Shown here one piece after another: positions 24,930 to 35,925 of a stretch of DNA of 64,000 nt. The notes below the pieces were generated by a model, which made no database searches, had not been told where the DNA came from, and saw only the letters and a program-made list of their open reading frames with translations. The stretch comes from Glaciozyma antarctica PI12. Lineage: Eukaryota > Basidiomycota > Microbotryomycetes > Kriegeriales > Camptobasidiaceae. Positions within the stretch are counted from its first letter, which is position 1. The number at the start of each line of letters is the position of its first letter. The position numbers were made by a program, and so were the translations under genes. The stretch lies in assembly GCA_002917775.1 (NCBI GenBank), contig KZ627153.1, positions 939,774 to 1,003,773 of the forward strand, in the 5' to 3' direction.

Positions 24930-25689
24930 GCTTCGAGAAGGGGGGGCGGGTTGGTGTGTTGAACGAGTGTGGGGGGAGAGAGACGAGGGCGGGAGGGACG
25001 GGGGGGAAGGGGAACCGGCTCTGCCAAATCGACTGGGAGGACCGTGAGTGTGTTCGAGTTGTTGCTGGAGAGAGAGAGGGGAGAAGGGGAAGTCGGGCGA
25101 GAACAAAGGGCCATTGGACTGGCGCCAACGGTCGACTCAGGACGTTCGTCGCGCTGTCTCTACTCTCAGCGTCTCTCCTTCAGGACCCGCAGAAGCTGGA
25201 GTTCTGGACTGACAGCACCAGAGCGTCCCCACCGACTCCCGTTTCACCATAGCCCCGAAATCAGCACCGGCGTCGTTCTAGGACTCCCTCGGTGAACTCG
25301 TCGCGTTTGGCTCTCCTTCGTCGTTATACCCCTTGCAAAGATAGGTCTTCCGGACCCTATGTTACGTCTGAAGGCGTTCTTTTGGCCGCGACAGACTCTT
25401 GCGGCGTCGCTTGCCCACTTGCAGTTTTTTGACCCACGCAAGAGTCGACCGAGCGCGGTTCCTTTTTCGTGGTTCCTTTTCCCAGAGGGAGGAATCCAAC
25501 TCCTCTGTGCGTGGCTGGTGATCCGGTGGCGAAAAGCGAGAGCAACGTGGGAGAAGTTGGTTGGCAAATTCCCGGAGCTCCGAGATCCGAAATGTAGCCT
25601 GCTCTGCGCAGGATAGTTTCGGAGGGAGTTGATGCGAGAGTGTATGACTACTTGCAGGTAAGGGTTCACTCAGCCTTTACAGCGTACGA
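24930..25689. other. Intergenic region, no supported gene
   Basis: About 760 bp between two leftward genes: the promoter of the secreted protein and the 3' end of the nitronate monooxygenase. The ORFs here have no family resemblance and no consistent splice signals. Confidence 0.4.
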
Positions 25690-26927
25690 TCAGACTACAA
25701 CCTCGCTCATCCTCCCTAAAACCTCCAACGCTTCCCTCTCCATCTCCTTGACCAACTCCTCAGCCGGTTTGATCTCCCTGCACGACCCAACTCCAGTTCC
25801 TACTCGAACCACCGTCAATCCTATCCCTCAGACCACCAGCGACGAGAACCGACTCACCGGCCCAAGTTACAATCACAAATCACATCCCCCTCCCTAACCG
25901 CCTCATCATACCCCTCCCTCCCAGCCCCCTCACTCGTCAAATTCCTCAAACCTCTCCCATCCACCCCTTCTCCCCATCCCAGCGTTCCTCTCGCCTCATC
26001 AAATCTCGTCGTCCGCACCGTCTCCTCCCCCGTGCTCCTCCTCAACAACTCCTTCTGCGCGGGGAGGTACAATGCTTCGGGCGTGAGGAGGAAGGCGGTG
26101 CCGCAGACGATTCCGGGGGTGAAGGCGAGGAGGGAGGCGAGGTGTGTGCCGGTGGTGAGGCCGCCGGCGGGGACGAGGAGTGGCGAGGAGGGCGAAGCGT
26201 AGTGTGGTTTTAGGAGGGAGAGGAGGGAGAGGAGAGGGAGTCCGACAGCGGTGGTAGGACCGTGTCCACCTGCTTCGGTACCTGCGTCCCCTCATCAGCT
26301 CGGGCAGCGAGGAGCGAGCGAGCGTACGAACCCTGGGCAACGACAACATCAACATCCCACCCCGCCACCTCCACCCCCTGCTCCACCATCCCAATCATCA
26401 CAAACACCTTCGTCCTCCCGCACCCTCGCACTCTCTCCATCTCCCTGATTCGCCCAACCCACCCTCGGAGCTCGGCGCCAAACGCTAACCAGATCGCAGC
26501 GGGCCTGGCGTCCAGAATCGCTTCGAGGAACGATAGCGCAAGAGAGGGATCTCCGTGAGGACTCTCGAGGCGCCAGAGAAGGAGTCCGATACCGAATCTA
26601 TCGCGTGCGCGGGGTCAGCCAGTGGATCCTGAGTCAGCGGAGGAAGACGAACGGGAGAGGCGAGGATTCCGACAACTCGAGCGACGCGCGAGCGATAGCG
26701 ATCTCAGAGAGCAGGTGCGAGAGAGGTTGGTGTCCCTGTGCGTGGGTTAGCGGAGCGTAGGGAGGAAGGGACTCAGAGGGACGAACGGCGGCTACGAAGC
26801 CGAAGCCGCCTCCACGAGCTACGCCAGCTGCGAGGAGGCCACCGGCGGCTCCAGCCATGGGGGCGCAGACTACCGGGACGCGGATGTTGAGGACGCGCGT
26901 GAGAGCAGTTTGGATTCGGGGAGGCAT
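25690..26927 (-). CDS. Nitronate monooxygenase (2-nitropropane dioxygenase family)
   Basis: This FMN-dependent TIM-barrel oxidoreductase detoxifies alkyl nitronates such as propionate-3-nitronate. The N-terminus reads MPPRIQTALTRVLNIRVPVV, then CAPMAGAAGGLLAAGVARGG with GFGFVAA, the standard family opening. Later come LARASLELSESS-like helices, TKVFVMIGMVEQGVEVAGWD, VVVAQGTEAGGHGPTT (the FMN phosphate-binding and catalytic-loop signature) and LLVPAGGLTTGTHLASLLAF, then GIVCGTAFLLTPEA. The last exon reads EIKPAEELVKEMEREALEVL and ends at 25690. About five introns are present. An in-frame ATG at 26981 would add 18 residues. Confidence 0.9.
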
Positions 26928-27156
26928 GAGGGAGGAAGGAGAGAGCAGGGCACCGCGTTCGTCCTCTTCTCTTCCTGCCACAACCCCAACGCCAGCGCCA
27001 GCTAATACCCGCTTCCTCAGCCTTGGACGATACCTACGAACCTACCGCCTGACGCCCATCGACAACGACCTCCAACCTCCGGCGGCGGCGCCTCGACCCG
27101 GATCGGAGAGAGCCTTGGGCTGGCGAGACTGGGGACTTGTGCGGCTCAGCAGCATG

Positions 27157-27935
27157 GTTCGGTTCTGCGAGAAGGACGAAGATGCCGAGGCTGGGAAGGA
27201 GCCTGGAGGAGGTGAAGGAGCTGCCGCTGGGGTGTTGATGGTGCCGCACGAGGTGAGTCTTCTCAATCGCGGAACGCAGCGTGCGGGATGAAGTGGGGCT
27301 GATCTGGATGAACACAGGTATATCTGAGAGCGTTTTCAAGTGGCGACGTGGCTTGGGGAAGTCGCGCGAGCTGGTGGTCATTCGAGGAGCTGCTCTCTCG
27401 ACTTTGTGCTCGAATGGTCTACCTCCTCGTCTCTTGGAGCCGCTGGGAGGAGAGAATAGGTGGCTTTCCTGCTCGCGCCGACCGCCAGGAGGAGCTCTCA
27501 GTGCTTGCCGCCTTCGCTGGGGAGTTGGTGTCGTTCTCGACGCAGGATGTGCAAGACCTGGCTCGGAGGCGATGGAGCAGCTGTACGAGCTTACTCCTTG
27601 CGTGTTTGCGACGCGCTCGACGCAGACGTGCTTCGTCCTGGCGAAGGAGCTGCCTCCTGGCGAAGGATTCGGCAAGAATGAAGGTCCTCGACGTTCGTAC
27701 GGTACCGCGCTTGACCTGCGCCGTTCAGTATGCTCTGCCTGGTACCCTTCTTCCGCGCTTCTCGAGCGCACTTTCCAGCCCGCAAAGCCCTATCAGCGTC
27801 GCTTGGCGACTCGTCGCGCAGGGGACGGACTACTCTCAGCCTCGACGCCCTCCGCTTCGCTTTTCTCTTCGCTCCACCTACGGAACCGCGTGCGCATTCA
27901 CACTCCTCTCCATCGCGATTTCACGCATCGAATGA
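27157..27935 (+). CDS. Hypothetical protein, two exons
   Basis: A first exon (MVRFCEKDEDAEAGKEPGGG ... VLMVPHE) ends at a gtgagt donor. About 65 nt later, after an acacag acceptor near 27317, it joins VYLRAFSSGDVAWGSRASWW and stays open to 27935 (...LLSIAISRIE). The downstream part is Arg/Leu/Ser-rich with helical stretches (FEELLSRLCARMVYLLVSW). No family is recognized. A longer overlapping frame (27281-28303) on the same strand runs into the next gene and is not preferred. The coding frame could extend upstream of 27157. It diverges from the nitronate monooxygenase and converges with the next gene. Support is splice logic only. Confidence 0.35.
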
Positions 27936-28003
27936 ACGCGAAATCACGGCCTATCAACAACCTTCTATTAACATCCTCACCGCGCGAACCCCTCGCCACG
28001 CGC

Positions 28004-28955
28004 CTACCACCACCACGTCCCCACCGCCCCCATCACCAGCACCACTCCAATAACCCACGACGGTCTCAATACTGCTCCCCCACTCGCCGGCGCCCTCACC
28101 GCGATCCTAACCGAGCTAGGTATCCTCCCATCTCCAAACTCCTCTCCGCACACTCTGATCGCATCAAGCATCGCAGGAGACGTATCTCCCGAGGTGGTGA
28201 TACTGGCATGCCCGCAGTCGGTGCAGGCGATGGAGGCGGCGGGGGAGGACGTGGAGAAGGGGACAAATGGCAGGGATTGGCCGACTGCTCCTCGGTCGAT
28301 TAGGATGGAGCGCGGGGGTAAAGGGGGGACGTACGGTTTGCGGCGGTGAGGGTTCTTCCGAAGGATTGCTCGAGGTCGCTGAAGATGCTGAGTGGGAGGG
28401 GGCGTTAGTGATGGAGTTGGTCGGAGGGGAAGACGGGGGCGCACTTGGTGATGCAGAAGCTCGAGTTGGAGATGGTTTGGAGGCACAGGGTGTCTTGTAA
28501 CATGGTGAAGTTCTTCACGCTGTCCAGCGTCGCCAACTGGGACGCATAGAGCTTAGTCAAGCCAGCTGCGAAATCGGCGAGCAAAAGACCCACAGTTCTT
28601 TCGTCGCCAGCGGCGAGCTCTTCTGCGCAGCTCTCCTGAATCATACTCGCCGCGCTTTCCAGTACCTCCGCTGGACAGTCTTCCTCGCACATGCCTTTCA
28701 GCCAATTGTCGACTGAGGTGCCGTAAAGAAAGATGAGCGCCTCAAAAACTTAAACAAAGCTTGCGACGCACAGTGGGGGACGACCTCGGTCGAGTACTTG
28801 ACGTTCTTGGTGAGAGCATCAGCGTTGAGGCATTTGCGGTACCCCGCGTTACTATCGAACAGCCCGCTCGTGGCGCGCTGGCATGCTGGCGACACCAACT
28901 GCGAAACGGAGAGAGTAGCGAGGCCTGCGCCCAGGAGGAGGTACGGGAGCTTCAT
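28004..28955 (-). CDS. Secreted Cys-rich protein with C-terminal GPI-like tail
   Basis: The signal peptide is MKLPYLLLGAGLATLSVSQL. Mature blocks are PACQRATSGLF, YRKCLNADALTKNV, DNWLKGMCEEDCPAEVLESA, SCAEELAAGD, DTLCLQTISNSSFC, IFSDLEQSFGRTLTAAN, GQSLPFVPFST and SIACTDCGHAS, then a hydrophobic end (SWVIGVVLVMGAVGTWWW) typical of a GPI signal. The paired-Cys, all-helical pattern resembles the fungal secreted domain family annotated as DUF7729; that is an inference from pattern. Four exons are needed. The second intron uses a gtgcgc donor right after ITN, and other choices meet a stop. Its role is unknown, and a cell-surface location is likely. Confidence 0.72.
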
Positions 28956-29380
28956 GCTGGAAGAGAGGGCTGTATGATCTCGAGCAGATGAGGCGAGAGG
29001 AGAAGAGGGAAAGCAGAGCAGCAGCAGGAGAACAATGACCCCGAACTAGCGGCGCCGTCCGGAGAGATTCCACCCTCTTCTGTCCTTGGCGGTCCGGCGC
29101 GCGCGATGAAGGAAACCTAACTCGAAGGCCTCCAAGGTCGTCCTACACCAGAGCGTCGCTGTTGACCTACATGCGGTGGAAGCGCGCCAAACCGACGCAG
29201 ACACAGGCCTGCTTCCAGAGTCCGGACCCGAGCAAAGGTGTGTTGACCTACATGCGGTGGAAGCACGCCAAACCGACGCAGACACAGGCCTGCTTCCAGA
29301 GTCCGGACCCGAGCAAAGGTGCCTTGGGACCCGCGCCGCCTGAGATCAAGCAAGGATTCCAGAGCTTTCGCCACCGGGAG
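28956..29380. other. Intergenic region dominated by an 81-bp tandem duplication
   Basis: The region lies between the secreted protein's promoter and the 3' end of the coiled-coil gene. Apart from the duplication listed separately, nothing is recognized. Confidence 0.5.
29161..29322. repeat. Two-copy 81-bp tandem direct repeat
   Basis: Copies 29161-29241 and 29242-29322 differ at only a few positions (for example agcgcgcc against agcacgcc). The period of 81 nt is a multiple of three, so open frames run through on both strands. The sequence has no family resemblance and is probably non-coding. It reflects a recent local duplication. Confidence 0.95.
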
Positions 29381-32300
29381 CTACCGCACGCTATCGCCCA
29401 TCGACCCGTCTCCAGCGTTCGCAAAGTGCATCAGCACCGTCGCTGTCAACGAAGCCGTCAGCTTCAACTTCGCCTCGCGACCTCCGCGAAACTCACCATT
29501 CTCTTTCGTCTTCTCCGCATACTGCGCGCTCAACGCCTTGTAGGCCGTAGAAAGCTTCGCCAAACTCACTTTCGTCCGCGCGAGCTCTTGAGCGTTCGAC
29601 GAGGGGTTCTCCTTGCCGCTGGCGAGGCCGTTGACGTTCGAGCTCAAGGCAGGCGTCAGGCGTCGAAGGTCGAGAAGTGTAGAGAGTAGCTTTCTGCCCA
29701 CAGCAAGATTGAGTTGATGAAGACGACGTGGAGAAAGGGAGGAAGACGCACTGCTGACTTCAACCTTCAAGGCTTCAAGTTGCTGCTCGGTCAACTTTAG
29801 CTTCGTCGCAAGGTCGCCGATAATGGAGCTGGCTTCGTTCGACTCGGTCCTGAGATCTGCGACAGTCTTGAGAGAGGCATCGAGCTCCTGAGAGAGAGTG
29901 ACGGCACTCGCTTCGAGTCCCTCGATCTGCGAAGACCGCAATCAGCTCAGAGAAACCTCGGCAGCGAGCCCGAAATAATTCACCTTCCTCTCCAGCACGC
30001 TCTGCTCAGCTAGCATCCTCCTCTTCGTCGTCTCGACCGCATCGTCTATCCTACCCTCCCCAGTCCTCCTGAGGAGTTCCACCTCCCTCCGCAGCCCGAC
30101 ATTCTCCTTCTCCCTCTCCCCGAGCGCGAACACCTTCGACCTCAACTCCATCTCCACCCTCTTCAGCAAATGCTGCGCCCTCTCCTTCTCCTCCCTCTCC
30201 TGCTTCGCCCGCTCGACATCCTCGTCCCTCGTCCTAAGCTTCGCCTCGGCGCTCTCGAGCGCATAGACGACGACTCCACGCTCGCGCTTGTAGTGCTCCT
30301 TCCTCCCGTAGAAGTACTCGGCGCGCTCCTCGACATGCGAGAGACGAGCTTTGAGGCTTTCGAGCTCCTTGGGTGCGGCTTTCGAGGCGAGGGGGGTTTC
30401 AAGGTCGGTTCGAGTGGAGGAGAGTACGGTCTCGAGCTGAGAGATGCGGAGGTTCGCAGCGCAGCGTTCTTGATCGGCTTCGTGGTACTGTTGGCGAACT
30501 TGCTCGAGGTGGACGATTTCGGTGAGAGCTTTGTCGAGGCGAGTCTTTACATCCCCTTCTCGGCAGCGAAGTGCGTCAGCCAGGCTCCGCGCCACACGAA
30601 AAAAAGCAAACGCACCGTTCCTGTCCTCGAGCTGCCGGATCTGCTCCCAGTCTTCTCGCCTCTGCTTCTTGAGGTCCTCGATCTCCGTCATCGCAGCCTT
30701 GTACAAGGTCGAGAGCCTTCCATTCTCCCTCTGCAACTTCTCCATGCCCTCGAGTTTCGATCTCGTAAGCTGCGTCTCCTGCTCGAGCTTCCCGTTCGCC
30801 TGCTTGAGCGAATCAAGCTCACTCTCCGAGGAGGTGGTCGCTTCCATCGCTGGTGTAGGACGCTTGATGACGATCGGCGCTGAGGGGGAGGGAAGAGTGG
30901 TGATAACGAGTTGCGGTGGCGTCGGAGGGGGAGGAGGGGGATACGACGGGGTCGGGGAAGGAACGAAGGCGACCGGAAGGCGGGGAGAGGGAGGAAAGGC
31001 GGGCGCGTATGGGTTGTGGACCTGCGTCGGAGGCATGAACGATGGCGAAGCGCCGTAGGGGTGGCCCCAGACGTTTCCGAATCCTTGCGCGTTCTCCGCG
31101 ACGTGACCGTACGGGTTCCAAAGCGACCTCGAGTAGTCGAGCGGCATTGATGGGGGAGGTGGGTTCGACGTCGATGGCGTCCATGCAGGTGTGCGTTCGG
31201 CGCAGACTGAGGCGCCTTCGGGGACGATTATGCGCTGCTTCTGGGTCGAACCGATCTCGCGCCGAGTGGTGGTCGGAGATGCTGAAGATTCGGGCGGGAG
31301 ATGAAGATAAGCTGCGGAGGTTGTCGAAGTAGAGGTGGAGGACCGCGACGGGACGAAGGGCGGGATGCTAGCGAGGTCGACCGAAGTCGAGCGGGCTGGG
31401 ACGGGGGTGAACGAGGTGGCAATCGCTTGAGCATCAGATCTGGCGGTTACGTTCTCAGCTGAAGTAGAGGGCGTTGGCGAGAGAGGCGAGAAGGGAGGGG
31501 GAGATGTGCCGGTGGTCGTTGTCGAGGGGACGAAAAAAGGGATGTTGGCGAGGCTGGTGAACTTCGCAGTAGGCGAGGGGGAAGTAGAAGACGGAATTGT
31601 CGCAGCGAGGGAGGGAGGGACGAACGTCGGGATTTCGGCGACGTCCAAAAAGCGCAGCGAGGAGACGCTCTTCGCTTTCTCCTCGAGGTCCTCCCGCGTG
31701 ATGTTCCCGAAGTCGAGATCGGGAATGTCGCCCTGCGAGCTCCTTCCGCATCCAAAATCCTTCGCAAGGCTCAGTCTCCACTCTTCCCTTTCCTCCTTCG
31801 CCCCGTCCTCGTCGTCCTCCTCCCAAATGACCTTGCTCGAGCTCATCAACGGCGTCCGCGACCTCGGCCTCCTTCCACTCCTGAAACACTCGCTGGGAAG
31901 ATCTCTGTCGTCCTGTTCCTCCAAATCACTCCGCTCCAGCTCCGTCGCAGAGATTTTCGGTAATCCTGCACTCGGTCCGCGAGGCGAGGACGATTGCAAA
32001 GGGGGGCCGATGATGTCGCTCGACTCGTTCATGGCGGTGGAAAGGATCGTGGAAAGGATAACTGGTTCGGCGAAAGTGGCGTCCAAGGAGGAAAGTGGTT
32101 CGAGGGGAGTGGCAGTGAGGGGAGGAAGGGCGAGAGGGTCGAACGTCGGCGATGCGACTTGGAGTGATCCCGAGGTTGTCGGTGCGAGAATTGGAGAAGT
32201 CGGAGGATATGCGAAGAGAGGAATAGTGAGGGGCTTTGGGGAGGAGTGGGTCGCGGCGGGGAGAGGCGATATGGGCGAGGGGGAGCGAGGCCTCGGCGTG

Positions 32301-32982
32301 GCTTGGAGAGCTGTATGTAGACGTCGTCAGTTCTCGTTTGCAAAAGCGAGAAGTGAGATAAAAAAGCGAGAAGTGAGATAATCGATGGACTTGGATGGTC
32401 GTCGTTCTCGTTCTCTGAACCTGCACAAGGCTCTCAGGAGATGAGGCAGGGGAATCGGAAAGATGCGCACGAGTTTGGGCCGGAGACAGAATCGAGGCGG
32501 CGGATAGTGAGGTCTGAGCGATTGCCACAGCGCTGCTTGGTGCTTCCTGAACTTCAGATTCGTTCGTCGTAGCGAGCGGGGAGACAGACGTCGAGTCCAC
32601 CGCTGTCGAAGGCGAAGTCAGCAGCGCCTCCTCCACACGGAGCTTTGAGGCACTCACCTTCTGCAGAAGCCCACTGCAATCGTTCCTTGGTTCTCTCCGG
32701 CTCAATCAGCTCACCGGCACTGCCAGACTTCTTCAACTGCTCCCCGAGCGCCTCAACAACCGCATCTCCGCGCATCTCCGCCACATGCCCCTCAGGCTCG
32801 CTCGCCGAGCTGCTCCACGTACTCGCCTCCATTGATGTGCTCACTGGAGGTGTATTAGATGGCGGCGGAGAGCGACGAGTAGCGGAGAGCGAAGCGTAGC
32901 GAGCCTGGAACCGAGCGAAGAGAGATCCGGTCCTGCTGCTCGGGGTAGTGGGGCCGGGAGGGGGCTGGCCTTCGTTCTGCAT
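29381..32982 (-). CDS. Large coiled-coil protein with disordered Pro/Ser-rich N-terminal half
   Basis: Exon 1 (32658-32982) encodes MQNEGQPPPG ... SLFARFQARYAS ... STSMEASTWSSSASEPEGHV. Small exons follow (ending SENENDDHP), then one large exon with low-complexity Pro/Ser/Thr blocks repeating an xxIPxFVPS motif (EIPTFVPPSL, NIPFFVPSTT, SIPPFVPSRS). From about LDSLKQANGKLEQETQLTRS it becomes a long continuous coiled coil (LESLKARLSHVEERAEYFYG, RAKQEREEKERAQHLLKRVE). Exon IEGLEASAVTLSQELDA continues the coil. The final junction near 29760 is uncertain: one choice ends early near 29650, the other continues as coil to 29381. No domain is recognized; a scaffold or cytoskeletal role is only a guess. 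A second copy of its 5' part lies at 63203. Confidence 0.7.
32147..32982 (-). repeat. Left arm of a dispersed inverted duplication
   Basis: This segment matches 63203-64000 (opposite strand) across exons and introns. From STSMEAS onward the proteins are almost identical. The first about 45 codons are clearly more diverged. No resemblance remains upstream of the start codon. Confidence 0.93.
32342..32381. repeat. 20-bp tandem duplication in an intron of the coiled-coil gene
   Basis: The unit aaaagcgagaagtgagata occurs twice with period 20. The paralogous intron near 63800 has a single copy, so this is a copy-specific change after the gene duplication. Confidence 0.9.
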
Positions 32983-33377
32983 GCTTGAAGAGAACGTGCT
33001 TTGGCTTGAGGAACGGAGAGGAGGGAGCAGCGGGAGAGGAAGACAGCACCTCCCAGCTCGCTGCGGGCCTTGACCTCCGCCCTCGCTCGCAAGCGAACTC
33101 GTGCGCTCTTCAGTCTCCCTACGACGATCAGAAGAAGGTCCACAGCTTGGTCTCGCAAAGCGCATACCTAGGTCAGAAGTGAGCTCGAGGAGCTTCGAGC
33201 GCTCGAGCGCTTTCGCCTCCTCAACAGCTCTCCCTCCGCCTTCATCCTCGCCCCCGGTCGCCTCAAGCACGCAGCCACAACCAGCTTCCTCACCTCCTGC
33301 TTATCCTCCCGCGTGTGATCAAGATTAGCCAGCTAGACTAGGCGCAGACGGTGCTCTCCTTGGACACCTCCCCGGCC
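32983..33377. promoter_or_regulatory. Divergent promoter, coiled-coil/SANT genes
   Basis: About 395 bp between divergent starts. It is not shared with the right-hand copy of the coiled-coil gene, so the two copies have different promoters. Confidence 0.5.
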
Positions 33378-35449
33378 ATGTCCTCCCTCGACTCTCCACA
33401 TTCACCCAACGAGTTGACGCGATGGACAGCAACTGAGGACGCTCAGGTTCTTCTCGTCGCCGGACAACAGTCGTGGCCTCTCGCATGGACGGAGCTGGGG
33501 ACGGCGCTAGGGCGGAATGCGGGGAGCTGTGAGGCGCGGTGGAGAGTGCTGGTGAGGTGGAGGGAGGAAGGGGAGGTACAGACGATGGAGGATAGATGCG
33601 GCAAGGCGAAAGCGGAGGAAAGAGGGAGAAGAGGGAGGCGAGGAGAAGAGGAGGAGGAGATCCCCGCCGCCGTGCTGCCTGACAGGAACGAGAAAGGTAC
33701 GCTGGATTCCCACTGAGTGGGAAGCTGAGTGGGAAGGAGCGATAGCTGACCGCCGCTCCCTAGGTACGCCTGCACCCGCACTAGGGTCAAGGTCCCATCT
33801 TGCCTTGCCGCAAATGACCGTCTCCCCCACACGACACACTCCCTCCCTGCCCGCTATCGAACTTCTCAACCGGCCCTTACCAGAGGCGAGTCTCGCACCA
33901 GCTGCTGTTCGTCTACCTGCCGGTAGCTCTTCGAGCGGCGACGGCGGCAAGGCTTCGCTCACTCTCGCCGAACGCGAGACGCCGGGCGACCAGGAGCCGG
34001 TTGTACCAGCGCTCAAGCAGGCTCAAGAGCCGAAGGATGGCGACGACAACCGAGCTGGTACGTCCTGACGCGTGACAAGTGTGTACAACGCCCTGATCGA
34101 TTTCACAGGACCTTCAAGCGTCTCCCTCCCACCCTCCCCCTCCCCCTCGACTGGCTCCGACTCCCCAGTGCCCTCGCGTCGAACGTCGAAGCTTCCGGCC
34201 CGGTTCCAGGATGACCTCGGAGCGCGCACCCCTGCGAACAAGGGTAAGCTCCGCTCCAGCGCGAACCCCGTCGGGATACATTCGCTAACCCCTTTCTTTC
34301 GCAGTCGCTCCCGGTTCGCCCAAATCGAAAATTCGACAACGAGCGACTCGGATCGGCTGGACAGCAGCTGATGAAGCTGAGCTCGTTGCGTTCGGGAACT
34401 TATCGGTGCGCACCGAGACGTGGGAGGAATGGGCCAAGGCTCGCGGGAGGTTCGCAGCCTCTTGCAGCCATCACTAGTATATGTTGAGGGACAGAGCAGG
34501 TTCGCACTTTGTTCTCCTTTGCGGACGAGCGCGAGAAGCTAATGCGTCCCGCTCGACAGCTCGTGACAGCGTCCCCGAGGAGCATGCCGACGTTGTGATG
34601 GGTAGCTCGGTGGGAGAGTAGACGGAGCGAAGTGCGGGAGAGAAGCGCGAGAGGTCAAGCTTGAGGCTGGATGGGATGGAGGCTGGCGGGGCTGGAGGTT
34701 TGCGAGACCAGGATGCGGGGAGCGGTGGTGCGTCTTGGATCCCTCCTTGCGGTTTTCGAGTTGGGAGACTGACCCGTCTTGCAGGAGTCGAAGCTACCAA
34801 GCAGCTGGAGGCGAAGAGGAGGAGGATGTCGTCGCCAAGCGCAGGAAACGAGCGTTTGGGTTCGGAAGGAGGCGCGAGCGTCAAGTCTCCAGTCGTCGGC
34901 GCAGGTGCGGTCTCTTCTCCATCGCTGTTCTGCCTGTGGATAATCAGTGGTTTCCAGCAGCTCGCTCAGCGCTGTATCTCCCGTCCGACGACGCACGTCT
35001 TCTCATGCTCTACGAGATCCACGGACCGATGTACAAGACGATCTCGCGTCACTTTACTCCTCCTCGACACAAGGCCGACGTTAAGGCTCGAATCGAGTAG
35101 TGCGCTCTTCTTCACTCTTCTCGCAACTCAACTGACTCGCGACCTTCTCTCAGCCTTTTGAGAACTTACGCTGTCGCCTCATCCCCGAAATCAACCCCTC
35201 CCAAGGCCTCGACTTCTGACGTAGATCCCCGTCTCCTTCGCCCCCGACCTCGTAACCGTCACACCTACTCCTATCGCCAGCACCTCCACCACCGCCATCG
35301 CGGGGCACTCCGTCAGCCAAGCCCATCTCGGAGGGCCTGCGATGCCGCCGCCCGTCGGAGTCGTCGAAGCAGGAGCACGGGAAGACCCTTTCGCGGGACT
35401 CGACGGAGCGTTGGCGGCACTGCGACGCTTTCTGGCTGTGTATCGGTAG
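33378..35449 (+). CDS. SANT/Myb-like nuclear protein
   Basis: Three SANT-like segments are visible. The first is RWTATEDAQVLLVAGQQSWP with WTELGTALGRNAGSCEARWR, the second is GWTAADEAELVAFG with TWEEWAKARG, and the third is LPSDDARLLMLYEIHGPMYK with TISRHFTPPRHKADVKARID. Basic stretches (KQLEAKRRRMSS) look like nuclear signals, so a DNA-binding or chromatin role is likely. Introns are consistent near 33696, 34059, 34245, 34733, 34904, 35099 and 35177. The junction after AKARG (34449) is unclear. The simplest in-frame solution joins to an exon starting near 34657 (LRLDGMEAGG). Alternatively two genes are present, the second starting at 34673. The end at 35449 (DGALAALRRFLAVYR) is well supported. 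Confidence 0.6.
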
Positions 35450-35925
35450 CGTTCGGACTGAGGTGCGTTTTTTGAAGCTTGACGAGGGGACGGAGCTGAC
35501 GGGTCGTTCTCGCACGCAGGTTGTTCGAGTTGATTGCTTGGCGTTTCGCTGTGCTTGCATTGCAGTTCTTACTCTCGTTGAACGCCTGCTCGCTTACGCT
35601 CTCGGTCTCGTTCCAGAACTGGCGAAAGGATTCGTCCATTCGGTGGGTAGCGAGGTGCGGCAGCTCCCCTCTGCTCTCCCTCGCCAGCCTCCTCATTTTT
35701 AACCTCTCGAAATCGCTCTTTCTCTCTCTCTCCAGGCCCTTCTTCTCCTCTCGCGCCCTCTCCGCACCTAACCATGACCACCTTCCATCTCTGCTTCTCC
35801 TCACGCTCTCTCCTCTGCGACTCGAGATCTCCTCGAACGCTCCTGCAGCAGCGATTTGCTATCACGCTAGATTCCAAAACACGCGAGTCCGTTGACAACT
35901 ATCCAAACCCCCTCGCAATCCCTCC
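35450..35925. other. Convergent 3' region
   Basis: About 475 bp. Leu/Ser-rich open frames on the + strand follow the SANT gene's stop but are not spliced to it in any convincing way. Nothing else is recognized. Confidence 0.4.

Noticed and set aside
27281-28303. 340-codon open frame on the + strand
   Set aside because: It overlaps the better-spliced hypothetical gene in another frame and then runs antisense into the secreted-protein gene.
29161-29322. CRISPR-like direct repeats
   Set aside because: Only two adjacent 81-bp copies without spacers, in a eukaryotic genome. This is a tandem duplication.
33378-35449. Classical c-Myb repeat transcription factor
   Set aside because: The segments are only SANT-like; the regularly spaced tryptophans of a canonical R2R3 Myb are not all present.
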